From the NCBI GenBank assembly GCA_036852015.1, contig JAANDG010000680.1, forward strand, positions 1 to 64,000: a stretch of 64,000 nt of DNA, given 5' to 3'. The position numbers and the translations under genes are program-made. Below the pieces are notes generated by a model. The model was not told where the DNA came from. It worked only from the letters and a program-made list of their open reading frames with translations, and ran no database searches. This DNA comes from Pelodera strongyloides (taxonomy: Eukaryota > Nematoda > Chromadorea > Rhabditida > Rhabditidae). Positions within the stretch are counted from its first letter, which is position 1, and each line of letters starts with the position of its first letter. Of this stretch, positions 48,154 through 58,908 are shown in pieces.

Positions 48154-48975
48154 ATGACTTCAGCTGTTATTTCCGATATGGAGGTCTCCGACAATCCACC
48201 TGGTGAGCAATCAGATTATGAAAAGATTTTACAATGCTCGTCGGAACGTTTTTCTAATGTTCTGTCCAAATTTCAATCTGAGCAAGCTTCTGTGACTTTA
48301 GACGGAGACGAACTTGTCGTCCTTCGAAATGCACTTTTTGGCTTGAACAATTTTGCGGTAGAAACACTTCAGGGTAAATCGGCTATTTTGATGAATGTTG
48401 TTAAGGAGGAAAAGAGGCAGAGATCTGCCGTATTTTCCATGAAACAAGAGAATATTAATGTTCAGGCACCTGCATCCTCTGAAGATGCTGTTACATCGGC
48501 ATTGAATGAGGAAGTTAGGGAGGAAATGAAAGTGCGGTCTATACTTAGTTTTCTTGGCGTACGGGGGAAGCCCATCACCGTCTATCGTATGTCGCCCCAC
48601 TTAGTTAAGGTGGAGCTCTCCTCTCGTGGAGCTCTAATGGCCCTTCTCGCTAGGAGAAGCAAGCTGAAGGGTAGCGTCTATAGCGGGGTGTTCGTTCGTG
48701 AATCGCTGTCAAGGGAGGACCGCGACAGGGAACGGGCACTTCGGAGGCGTCGTGCATATTGTGAGGAGGTCGAGCCTAACAAGTGGGTTCTTTACAAGAA
48801 CGCCTTGAGGTTGCGGACTGATCTCAGTACTGACCGAACCTCTGAGGCGCCCCTTCCACCAGTCGATTGGAACCCTCCTGGGCACCGTTTCCCGGCGAAC
48901 GCTTCGCACAGAGGACGACACCTAGCGGCTGGTTCTCCTTCGGGCTCTCCTCCTCGTAAGATCGTAAAAAACTAA
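48154..48975 (+). CDS. LINE ORF1 protein
   Basis: I start at the ATG at 48154 (MTSAVISDMEVSDNPPG), the first ATG after the 17-mer array, giving 273 residues. The N-terminal half is acidic and probably helical. Residues around 145-185 (RSILSFLGVRGKPITVYRMS, then HLVKVELSS) have the feel of an RNA-binding fold. They are followed by a very basic segment SREDRDRERALRRRRAYCEE and a proline-rich tail. LINE ORF1 proteins bind the element RNA. The frame is intact, unlike ORF2. It overlaps the ORF2 reading frame at its stop. Confidence 0.75.
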   Translation: MTSAVISDMEVSDNPPGEQSDYEKILQCSSERFSNVLSKFQSEQASVTLDGDELVVLRNALFGLNNFAVETLQGKSAILMNVVKEEKRQRSAVFSMKQENINVQAPASSEDAVTSALNEEVREEMKVRSILSFLGVRGKPITVYRMSPHLVKVELSSRGALMALLARRSKLKGSVYSGVFVRESLSREDRDRERALRRRRAYCEEVEPNKWVLYKNALRLRTDLSTDRTSEAPLPPVDWNPPGHRFPANASHRGRHLAAGSPSGSPPRKIVKN

Positions 48976-51843
48976 ATAGAGCGCATCTGCGTGCAGAGAC
49001 TAATATTCGAGTTTTCTATTTTAATGCGAGAAGTATTGTTAAGAGGGTTAATGAACTAAATGCCATATTGGCACAAGAAGATTTTGATGTAGTTTTGGTT
49101 TCCGAATCTTGGTTAAAGGATCATATCCCCAGTGGAATGATATTAGGTAATCTGCATATTATTTAATCAGAGAAGATAGGGTGTGTAAAAAAGGGGGTGG
49201 GTGTTGCATTCTTGTAAAGAAAAGTCTTCTTTGGAGAAGGGTTGGGTCCAAGTCAACTAATAATTTTGATTATCTTTGCATTGACTTGGAAGACGTATTA
49301 TATGCTTCTCAGCTTCGTCTTATTATAGTTTACCGTGCTCCCTCGTGTAACAGTAATTCAGTTGATAATATGCCCTTATATGATGCACTTGCATCTCTTC
49401 TTTCAGATGGTAAACCATCCGTACTAGTAGGAGATATTAACGTAAATGTCAACATTACGAATGGGACCTTCTCAAATAAGTATGGCCAGCATTTTCTTAA
49501 CTTTGTTGAATCTCTAGACCTCACATCCCATATTAACCAGGCCACCCGTAAAGGAAACCAATTAGACTATTTGCTAAGTACATCTCCCAGTCTTATAACA
49601 AAATCAGAAGTTTCTCCTCCTTTAGCAGACCATCACTCTATAACTTTTACGTGCATTTTTCCTCAACCCGAGAACCAGTCTAGACTGATCCGTAATTATA
49701 GACATGCAAATTGGGCTATCATACAGGATAATTTGAATATTGACTGGATTTCCGCTCTCTGCCCATATAGTGATTTGAATAACTTGTATGCAAATTTCTG
49801 TTCAATTGTTACTTCTGTTATTGATCAACATGTTCCGTATACGAGAATTCATATGAAAACAGAGCAATATCCCAAGCACATTCAAAAGTTAATTCATCAT
49901 AAGAATCGTTTATCGCGTAGTTATATTTGCACCCCAAATGCACAATCTAATCTCGAATTGGTCCGTATTTCTGCCATTCTACAAAATCACATAAGAAAAT
50001 TTCTCGCTGCTAAAGAAAAGAAAAACTTTGGCAGAAATTTTGGAAGCAAACGATTTTATAATTATGTAAATTCTCGGATTCGTTCAAAGGAGTCTATGGC
50101 AGCAATTTATGATTCGAATAACAATTCTATGGCTTATGGTAAAAAAGAAAAATCTGAATTGCTTTCGAAACAATTTTTGTCTGTTTTTACCCATGATAAC
50201 GGAAACTTTCCTACAGTTATAGAAACAAATACGAGGTTTCAACATTGTTTAATGAGAACCCTTTTACCATATGAGGTAGAAAAGGAACTCAGCAATCTCA
50301 AATTCTCCTTATCTGATACTTCTGATAAAATTCCTCAATTATTCCTCAAAAAGTGCCGCCAACAATTAGCAGAACCATTGTCCTATATATTTAATCTATC
50401 TGTTGAGCAAGGTGTAGTTCCTAGTGTTTGGAAACAAGGGCTTGTCACACCGATTCCTAAAACAAAAAACCCCACGCTACCCGTTGACTACAGACCAATT
50501 ACTATATTACCTTCCACTAGCAAATGTCTCGAAAAGTTTGTATTGAGAGAACTTCAAAAATGGATGAAAAGGCTTAATATTCTTCCACCTGAGCAGTACG
50601 GTTTTGTAAAAGGGAAAAGTCTCGATCTCCAGCTCTTAGAATGTCAACATATGTATGTGCAACAAATTGATGACGGAGGCTATGTAGATGTCATATACAT
50701 CGATTTAGCTAAAGCGTTTGATTCTGTGAGTCATGAAAAGTTGATTTATAAGATCCAATCTCTTGGCCTACCAACCCAACTTGTGCATTGGATTCAATCC
50801 TACTTAGAGAACAGAACTTTTCGTGTAAAAGTAGATGATGTGCTTTCGGATGAATATCCCGCACCTTCTGGTGTTCCTCAGGGAGGAGTCCTAAGTCCAA
50901 CTCTATTTATATTGTATCTTTCTGACTTACCCAAATGTTTTAGCTTGTTGTCCTAACGTCAAGGTTTCTATTTTTGCTGATGACGTAAAACTTTTTCTAC
51001 GATACTCTAATACCTCTTCATCGTTGGTTGATGAACTTGATTTATGCCTGCGTAAATTAGAAGAATACTGCGTAAAATGGCAATTGAAAATTGCGCCTCT
51101 TAAATGTGCTTCCTTACATATTGGTCGAAACAACCCTCACAATTTTTATAGCATACAAGGCCAGCTTGTGAAATCCAAAAATTCGGCGCGTGACTTAGGC
51201 GTAATATTTGACGAGTCCTTGTCCTTTTCTGAACATATCTCCATTACCACAACTAAGGCACTCCGCTGCTTCTATGGTATAAATAGTACACTCCAACTAA
51301 GAGACCCCCGTCTTCTCATAAAGGCTTACAATGTATGGGTTCTACCTATACTCGAATTTGCCTCATGTGTTTGGAATCCATACTTATCGATCCATATAAA
51401 GCAACTGGAAGATGTACAGGCTACAATTACGTGGATCATTTTCAAAAAATGTGCAAAACCAGGTATTATTATTCCGAAATACTCTGAACGGCTCAAGATA
51501 TTGGGTCTAAAAAGTTTACAAGAACGGCGCATTCACAAAGATCTCATTACATCTTTCAAAATCATAAAGCGCGAGGTGGATATAGATAGTAGTAAATACT
51601 ATGTGTGGAGGCCAATGAGCAGATCAAGCTACTTTAATCTGAGTATTGAATTCAGTCGCAAAAATGTCAAATTTCACTCTTTCTTTATAAGAACGGCGGA
51701 GGTGGCTTTCAAACGCAAATTTTCCGCTAGACGCGCTAGTGTCACAAAATTCTCATGTCTTTAAGAAAAAACTGAAAGCAATTGATATCCTTGAATGTCT
51801 CGGAGTTGAAAAAATGGAAAACATTATCTCTGTTAACCGTTGA
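48976..51843 (+). pseudogene. LINE ORF2: endonuclease and reverse transcriptase, frameshifted
   Basis: The first segment (48976 to about 49160) shows NIRVFYFNARSI and VSESWLKDH, the start of an APE-type endonuclease. A frameshift near 49160 moves the frame to the long segment ending at 50956, which has VGDINVN and ADHHSITF (endonuclease), IYIDLAKAFDSV (RT motif A) and SGVPQGGVLSP (motif B). A second shift near 50945-50956 leads to the FADDVKLF catalytic motif and the thumb-like region up to about 51700. A third shift near 51705 leads to the end, KKLKAIDILECLG, with TGA at 51841. The domains and their order are those of CR1-clade LINEs. Confidence 0.85.
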
Positions 51844-52524
51844 TTCATTTAGAATACGCTGACTATCAATTAGTGGAATTTACAGCATGCTGGAGCGACT
51901 ATCGGCAACAACGGGATAAATCATAATTCTTTCTTTTCCTTTCCATTCACTTGCCTTTTCAAACACACCAATTCACTAATGCAGCACCATGTGCATGTAT
52001 GCTCAAGCAAATATACGGGCTTATACGTTACACTCTTGAAGAATAATAAGAAGAGAAGGAGGTTCTACATAAACAGCTTAACCCTTTTATTATACATTTA
52101 TAAGTTGTTTAGCTACGTAGCGCATGCGGACTCCTGCGGGTGGAGGGTACTGACGATGCTAGGCCCCTACTTCACTTGTGTGATGGCCCTGAGAACGTAT
52201 TTGCTTGTTGATTACTGTGGTTGTGTACTTTTATGTGTTGCACGTTTAGGTTTGTTGAGAACGTGAACACGTAGTTCTTTTGTTGAGGTAACGTGGCTAA
52301 ATTAAACTAAAAACAAAATACGGGTTGGCTGTGTATGTGGGACCAAATTCTTTGTTTCGCTTTCAACATTTTCTTTGTGAACTCTTGTGGATTTACATCT
52401 ATATACATATACTGTTGGTGGAATTATTTCCAAGTATCTATATTATCTACTTTGATTTTTTCTTTTCATCGTCTCTCACGGCGTTGCGCTCTTTTAATGA
52501 GTATAATAAATATTCAAATATTCA

Positions 52525-52755
52525 AATACCACATCCAACACTACAATACCGAAAAGTCGGTCATGTCTGTACCTAGTACGGACATGTTACTGTACTTTTG
52601 AAATTTGTTATTCTTGTTTTTAAAGCGGTGTGTCACTTGGTGTTGAGGTGTGTGCTGGATAACAACATTCCGTGTATTACTGTTCTGTTTTTTTGTTCGG
52701 TATGTTGCTGCGGAAACGTACAACGTGAAACTTCGAGTTGTAGCCGCCCACAAAA
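52525..52755. repeat. Continuation of the long dispersed segment after the LINE
   Basis: From ACATCCAACACTACAATACC onward this matches 63654 onward and includes GTACAACGTGAAACTTCG, a word also found at the end of the GC-ended element at 58061. Confidence 0.8.
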
Positions 52756-53098
52756 AGATATAGGCCAGCAATACGCGAGTCCCAGCTCGGTTGATGCAAG
52801 GCTTCAAAATATAACTTAGCATATCGAGCGTAACGTTCATGGCAAAATCAAACAAACAATTTTTTTTATCTTTTGTGGTCATCAGTTACGTGACTTCAAT
52901 ATTTAATTGGAAATTGTAATGGGAAGTTGGTGCAATTTTTACGCCTAGTTTTCCACTGACACTTCTACCTTGGATGTACCCTGGATGCTACAGGCTACAG
53001 CAAAGAACGAGCAGCCCGTGTCTATCGGCGGACACTAAATACTGCGCACCCCTTTCACCCATATATAAGAAATCAAGGAGAACAATATGGTACACTAA
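52756..53098. repeat. Dispersed repeat 'alpha' (copy 3, left part)
   Basis: CCCAGCTCGG..GATGCAAGG, CGAGCGTAACGTTCATGG, TGGATGCTACAG and CCCATATATAAGAAATC occur in the usual order. The repeat is interrupted at 53099 by a foldback element and resumes at 54279. Confidence 0.8.
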
Positions 53099-53291
53099 CA
53101 AGGAGCGCGCATCGTTAAAAGATCCTCCCTGGAAATTAGCCTATTATGGGTAAATAAAGCATGGCCAAGGGTATTTGAATATATGTTCCGAAATCTCTAT
53201 GGACTTCTGGAATTCAGAATATGAGCCACGAAGTTATAACGTTGTGGCAATTTTGTTGCAATTGGCGCCTTTTCTTGACAATTAAATCATC

Positions 53292-53362
53292 GGTATTGTG
53301 GTGTAGTGGATAGCTCTCCAGCTTGCGGTTATTGCGGCCAGGGTTCTATTCCCTTCAGCAAC
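53292..53362 (+). tRNA. tRNA-like sequence in the left foldback arm, degenerate
   Basis: TGGTGTAGTGG fits the A box and GGTTCTATTCC the B box at normal spacing. The T stem is nearly complete (AGGG/CCCT). The acceptor stem GGTATTG/CAGCAAC pairs poorly. An inverted copy lies at 54015-54085, so the pair is part of the foldback arms. Probably a Pol III promoter relic, not a functional tRNA. Confidence 0.4.
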
Positions 53363-54014
53363 TTTTTTTTGCAGTTTCATTTTTTTTTAACTTATTATAT
53401 TTCTATAGGGAAATTGTGTCCAACATGATTATTTTCGTTCAAAATCATTCAAAAGGGGCTGTCTTCACTGTCTGCATCTTCGTGCAAAATAATCATCTTT
53501 CTTTTTTTTGCCCATTTTCCACCAATAGCCTTGTCAATCGCATACAAACACTTAGAAAAATAGGTGAATATGAAATTTACTTTAACCGAACAGTGAGAAA
53601 CATCCACTAAATCATAGACACGTATATGTTTAACTGAACAAAGTTGCTGGTGTCTCTAAAGTGAACATTGCTAATGGCACTATCACAATGGCTATCGGTC
53701 TGTCTCATCTAGCTCATGATGAATTCTGCTTGCCACGTTTATCGAAGAGTTCCATCGCTGCTAGTGTTCGTATCAAATGTTGTTTCTCACTGTTCGGTTA
53801 AAGTAAATTTCATATTCACCTATTTTTCTAAATGTTTGTATGCGATTGACAAGGCTATTGATGTAAACTGGGCAAAAAAAAAGAAAGATGATTATTTTGC
53901 ACGAAGCTGCAGACAGTGAAGACAACTCCTTTTGAATGATTTTGAACGAAAATAATCATGTTGGATACACTTTCCCTATAAAAATATAATGTTAAAAAAA
54001 AACTGCAAAAAAAA

Positions 54015-54085
54015 GTTCCTGAAGGGAATAGAACCCTGGCCGCAATAACCGCAAGCTGGAGAGCTATCCACTACACCACAATACC
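54015..54085 (-). tRNA. tRNA-like sequence in the right foldback arm, degenerate
   Basis: Reverse-complement copy of 53292-53362, with the same A and B boxes and one acceptor-stem difference (CAGGAAC). Confidence 0.4.
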
Positions 54086-54278
54086 GATGATTTAATTGTC
54101 AAGAAAAGGCGCCAATTGCAACAAAATTGCCACAACGCTATAACTTCGTGGCTCATATTCTGAATTCCAGAAGTCCATAGAGATTTCGGAACATATATTC
54201 AAATACCCTTGGCCATGCTTTATTTACCCATAATAGGCTCATTTCCAGGGAGGATCTTTTAACGCTGCGCGCTCCTTG

Positions 54279-54790
54279 TAAGACAAGGAGGCGTCTGTAC
54301 CTAGTACAGAAGTTTTCTTTTGAAATACCGCAACTTTATATATGGGCCCAGTTTATTTTCATTTTTTATGTTGATTTCGCATGTATTGAACAAATTTTGA
54401 ACATTATTTCGACAAAAATCCCAGCTCGGGTGATGCAAGGCTTCAAAATATAAATTTAGCATATCGAGCGTAACGTTCATTGCAAAATCAAACAAACAAT
54501 TTTTTTTTATCTATTATGGTCATCAATTACGTGACATCGATACTTAATTGGAAATTTTAATATGGAGTTGGTGCAATTTTTGCGCCTAGCTTTCCACTGG
54601 CACTTGTACTCTGGATGTACCCTGGATGCTACGGGCTACAGCAAAGAACGAGCACCTGTGTCTATGTGCGGACACTCAATACTGCGCACGCCTTTCACCC
54701 ATATATAAGAGATCAAGGAGAACCATATGATACACTAAGACAAGGAGGCGTCTGTACCTAGTACAGAAGTTTCCTTTTGAAAAATCGCTC
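54279..54790. repeat. Dispersed repeat 'alpha' (copy 3 end and copy 4)
   Basis: AAGACAAGGAGGCGTCTGTA resumes copy 3. A further copy follows with CGAGCGTAACGTTCATTG, TGGATGCTACGGGC and CCCATATATAAGAGATC, then again AGACAAGGAGGCGTCTGTAC. Confidence 0.8.
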
Positions 54791-55383
54791 AGCTCGAAAG
54801 GTATTAGAACAACTTTAGGTACATAGAACAACTTTATGGGCAGAGTTTAATTTTTTTTTGTGTTCGTTTCGTATGTATTATATGTATTACCAAATTTTGA
54901 ACAATTCTTCGTCAAAAATTTCAAAGGTGCTAGACTGCTTCAAAATTTAACTTTAGCATTTCGAGCGTAAGGTGCTTGTCAAGACAAACAAACGAACTGC
55001 GTTGTTTTATCTATTGACATCCAATTACGTAAGACCAATATTCGGTTAATTAGAATTTATAGTGGGAGAATAGTAGACCGGCTGTCTGCATAACTAAGTG
55101 TAGCTTGTAGTTCCCCCTTAATTTCACACCCAATGTGTATAGTCTCAACTCTTGGTACTCCAAATAATGTTGCAACTAAAATCTAAATATTTTCTTCTTC
55201 CGGAGATGTTTCATGTATAATTGCCTGCAATTGTTTCTGTTAGGCAATTGCTTAATATCGATATCTTTCACTACCCGCTATCTCTTATCTCTCTACGTAT
55301 ACTTTTGATACTCAATAGTTTCCCGCCAGTTTTCAAATCTTCCCGCATTAACTTCTGCATAGAAGTTTCTCGTAATACTTTTA
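54791..55383. other. Alpha-flank repeat sequence, no gene
   Basis: Up to about 55060 this matches the tandem units at 45840-46100 (ACAATT.TTCGTCAAAAATT, TTTCGAGCGTAA, ACGTAAGACCAATATTCG). The rest is unique AT-rich sequence. Confidence 0.5.
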
Positions 55384-55627
55384 GGGCGCATTCGAGTTGG
55401 ACATTTTCCGGAAAAGAAAAGAAAAAAGTGGTTCGAGATGGACACCCAGAAAAAAAAATAATACACGCAAAATAATTGTCGAAAATGCAATTGTACCGTA
55501 ATTGAAACTAAAATCAATCGATCATTTGCATTTGTATGCGTGGCAATTGCATTCTTTTCTGGTGAAATCCATCTCGAACCAAAAGTTTTCTTTTCTTTTC
55601 CGGAAAATGTCCAACTCGAATGCGCCC
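55384..55627. mobile_element. MITE with GGGCGCATTCGAGTTGG termini (A)
   Basis: Inverted terminal repeats GGGCGCATTCGAGTTGGACA, flanked by TTA on each side (55381-55383 and 55628-55630). TTTTCCGGAAAAGAAAAG follows inside both arms. 244 bp and non-coding. A TTA duplication again suggests PIF/Harbinger-like mobilisation. Confidence 0.85.
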
Positions 55628-55644
55628 TTATGTAGTAGTCGTTA

Positions 55645-55860
55645 GGGCGCATTCGAGTTGGGCAAAATGCATAAATTTCGCGAAATATTCTGTTCGAGTT
55701 GATAGGGTGAGAGAGTATTGACAAATAAGAGGGCCCAGGAAAAAAATATTTTCAAGGCTCTGCGTCTCTCACATGAGAGTGATATTTCGCAGCGCGCTAA
55801 CACTGGCCAACAGTGAACTCGAACTGATTATTTCGCATTTTGCCCAACTCGAATGCGCCC
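55645..55860. mobile_element. MITE with GGGCGCATTCGAGTTGG termini (B)
   Basis: Same outer 17-18 bases as element A, only 17 bases away, also flanked by TTA (55642-55644 and 55861-55863). The subterminal sequence differs (GCAAAATGC), so it is a sister subfamily rather than a simple duplicate. Confidence 0.85.
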
Positions 55861-56134
55861 TTATGTTTTAACTTTTAACTCTGCTAGCATGTGGCCTTGC
55901 TATAGTCTCCGTTTGGAGCTGCCGTTCTAGAGCCACCTAGAAGGCGTTTCGTTTAAGCTAGCCATGCTAAACATTACTTCTCTTTATGTTTATTTTACTC
56001 TACTTACCTTTTCATGTTTTCCTTTAATTTAATAAATGCATGATTGTAAAATGTCTTGGTTGGAATTCCATGCTGCTCTGGAGTTATCCATGTTGAATTA
56101 CCTTGTTGTATTCCGAACTGTTTATTCTTGCCTG
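55861..56134. other. Unique sequence left of the second LINE
   Basis: AT-rich with no coding potential seen. It ends at the 26-bp direct repeat that flanks the second LINE. Confidence 0.5.
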
Positions 56135-56160
56135 TTTGCATTATTATCGTGGTTAATGTT
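56135..56160. repeat. 26-bp target-site duplication of LINE 2 (left)
   Basis: TTTGCATTATTATCGTGG and eight further bases recur exactly at 61215-61240. The pair brackets the second LINE. Confidence 0.85.
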
Positions 56161-56831
56161 GATTGTATTTCCTTAATTTATTTATTTATTTATTAAATAA
56201 CACCACAGGGTGTGCATCACAATGAAATGATGAAAAGAAAGTAGTATATAACTCGTCATGTTGTCGTTGATTAGCAAACAGGTGATTTGATAATAAAATA
56301 ATGGAAATCAAGCGTAATGTATAGGTAATGGTGTCAGGCCTTTCAAGTTTTGCAAATATTTGCCGCGATCGTATGATATGTGGGCGATATTGTGCCACGA
56401 GATAAGAACTGAACGAGTGGGCTTAGGTAAAAGTAAAGCTATTACAACAGGTACACAAAAACTAGCACAGTGAATACCCTCCACCCGCAGGAAACCTTAT
56501 GCGCTACAATAAAATATCGCAGCGCCGCAAATGGCTTTTAGTGTATAAGCCACTCGATATTGGCAATTTTTTGCAAAACTATGAAGAGAAAGCACACCAA
56601 TAAAGCGTCGATCAACCAAAAAATAAAGAACTCCTCGGTGTAACTGTATCACAATAAAACGAGACACAAGAATAAGCACGAAAAATCAGCAAACAAAGAA
56701 ATTTTTGAATTTAAATTGTCCTCGTAGACGAAATTGCCGAAATAAGCAGCATTTCTTCACATCGGAAATCAAGCATCAGGGGGTAATATAGGACCCTACC
56801 AGTTTATTCCCATAATCTGAACGAAATAAAA

Positions 56832-58060
56832 TTAGCGATACAAAGTAAGGTTGTACTCTGGAAAGTTGGACTCAATTGCACTTATATCTAATATCGTGAG
56901 CAAATCGTTTCTATCCATTGACTTTAAACGCCGGCAAAGAGATTTTGAACTTGGTAATCGTAAAAGTTTATCTGGGAGTTTGTTTAGCCATTTAACCGTA
57001 CGAATAAAGAAACTGTGATAATAAGGATTCAGTTTCGAGAAGGGCACGTGCAATTCAAAAGATGAAATACGACCTCTAGTAGGTCTCCAAGCATAATATT
57101 TACTAAACGAGATGGAGAGTTCTCCCTTGAGTAACTTGAATGCAAATACAAGGTCTTGATTGATACGTCGTTGTTGCAGAGATAAAAGGTTAAACTTACG
57201 TAGCCTTTCGCTATAGCATGGGATCGGAGATTGTCCAAAACATTTTTGAAAGATAATGCGCGTAATACGCGCTTGCACTTTTTCAACTTTGGTTATGTCT
57301 TTCTTTAAGTAAGTGCTCCAAACAACGCTTGCAAATTCAAGGATTGGTCGAACATATGTTTTATATGCTTTCAAGAGTATTAAAGGATTTCTCTGTTTTA
57401 TGGCTTTATTAATCGCAAACCAAGCACCCATTCCTTTAGTACACATTTTGCTTATATGATCAACGTATTGCCAATTGTTTTGCACTTGTATGCCAAGATC
57501 TCTAATTGTACTAACCGATCCCAACGCAAAATGTTTAACTTCGTAGACAGATTTCATGTTATTTTTCCCGAGATATAATACATTGCATTTTGATTCGGAT
57601 AGTTCAATTTGCCAATCATTGCAAAAATTTGATAGAGCGTTTAAAGAGATTTGGAGTAATTTATGTGCCTCTGATGCATCTTCTCTTTTGTATTGACAAA
57701 ATACTTTACAATCATCGGCAAAACATCTTATTGAAATGCTCGGCGAAGTTTTTACTGCCTTCGGGAGGTCGGATATATAGAGTAAAAAGATTAGCGGCGC
57801 TAAAATTGAGCCCTGTGGGACCCCAGAGGGAGATGTGAATTCACTTGAAAAGGTGCTATTATTTATTTTAACAGAAAAAGTTCTTTGAGAAAGAAAATCT
57901 TTTATCCACAGAACAAGTTGTTCAGGGAATCCCAATTTATGTAACTTGAAAACCAATTTCGAGTGGACAACCTTATCAAAAGCCTTTGCTATATCCAAAT
58001 AGACTACATCAATTAATTCCCCTTTTTCATGAGAAGAAAGCCAATTTTTCTGACAGTCCA
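56832..58060 (-). pseudogene. LINE 2 reverse transcriptase, C-terminal part
   Basis: About 405 codons without a stop. VVYLDIAKAFDKV is motif A, SGVPQGSILAPL motif B and FADDCKVF the catalytic motif C, followed by a thumb-like region and a C-terminal domain ending NFPEYNLTLYR. It is related to LINE 1 but clearly a different family (about half the visible motif residues differ). The open frame runs on upstream into GC-rich insert sequence, which is chance. The LINE part begins at DCQKNW. Confidence 0.85.
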
Positions 58061-58807
58061 CAACGTGAAACTTCGCGTCATCGCCGCGCAACATTGGCGA
58101 CATCGCCGCGCGTAAAAAGAGGCTCCGCCACAGCGGGGCGGCGCATCCATTCTGCGCCCCAGGTGCGCGGCGGTTCCGCCTGAGGTCCGCGGCGATGGCG
58201 CGAGGGTTGCGCGGCGATGGCGCGAGGGTTGCGCGGCGGGTGCGCGAAATGGACGTGAATCGAGCATACCGTACCCCGTACAACCACCTTACCAATCCGA
58301 CTACTGTACAATACATAACCAGAACAAAACGACAACAACAAAAAATATTTATTCAAGCACAATGGCAAAAAACACTGGAAAAACTCTTCGCCTTCGAATT
58401 AAATTCAGCGACAAAAATAAATAAATAAAAACCGTTATGCAAATTAAATTATGTTTGTAAGATAATTAAATAATGCATACCTTGAAATACAAATCAGTTG
58501 TCAATGCGATAAACGAAGCGGCAAAAGGGCTATTAATAAAACTAGCGACTAAAAGAACTAACGGGACAGGGACTTCACTTGATTATTCAACTATCCAATA
58601 TTTCAATGATCCTACTGCAAAGATACACTATTCTACTATCTACTTTAAATCTACACTTTATCAACACTTTAAATCTAGAATTTGCCTACAGAAATGCAAA
58701 CGTTAAAGTGAAGAAACGAAGCCAACAATAAATGTAATTAGATACGAGTACAAGTACATCCAAAACATCGCCGGATTTTTTGAAAAGTAGCATGGACAAA
58801 TGGATTA

Positions 58808-58908
58808 TTATACACTTCGCTCGATTTTTATTCTAATTTATGCTCCTTTACATAAGCTGCATAAGAATGAAGGTGTACTCGATTCAAAAACCGGCCGGTA
58901 TTTCACAT
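58808..58908. mobile_element. MITE fragment of the GCCGG family
   Basis: AAACCGGCCGGTATTTCAC at the right and CATAAGCTGCATAAGAATG in the interior match the family at 37778 and 42572. The left end is missing. It overlaps the 3' end of the hypothetical gene at 58838. Confidence 0.6.

Larger units (their letters stand above)
48023..52524 (+). mobile_element. Near full-length CR1-like LINE
   Basis: A 4.5 kb insertion flanked by AATACC on both sides (48017-48022 and 52525-52530). The related repeat at 63648-63653 has the same site with a single AATACC and no insert. Order: a 17-bp tandem array, ORF1, ORF2 (endonuclease then reverse transcriptase), a 680-base 3' UTR, and a tail of AAATATTCAAATATTCAA. 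The short repeated 3' tail instead of poly(A) suits CR1-type LINEs. ORF2 is frameshifted, so the copy is not autonomous. Confidence 0.9.
53099..54278. mobile_element. Foldback element with 3-bp TAA duplication and tRNA-like arms
   Basis: The 1180-bp element starts CAAGGAGCGCGCATCGTTAAA and ends with the complement. TAA lies on both sides (53096-53098 and 54279-54281), while intact alpha copies have a single CACTAAGACAAGG here. Arms of about 505 bases pair almost fully (53099-53604 with 53785-54278), leaving a loop of about 180 bases. There is no open frame of transposase size. A TAA/TTA duplication points to PIF/Harbinger-type mobilisation, but other superfamilies are possible. Confidence 0.85.

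Noticed and set aside
58063..58316. N-terminal extension of the LINE 2 reverse transcriptase frame
   Set aside because: The open frame continues upstream into the GC-rich end of a different element. The true LINE continuation lies at 60991-61214.
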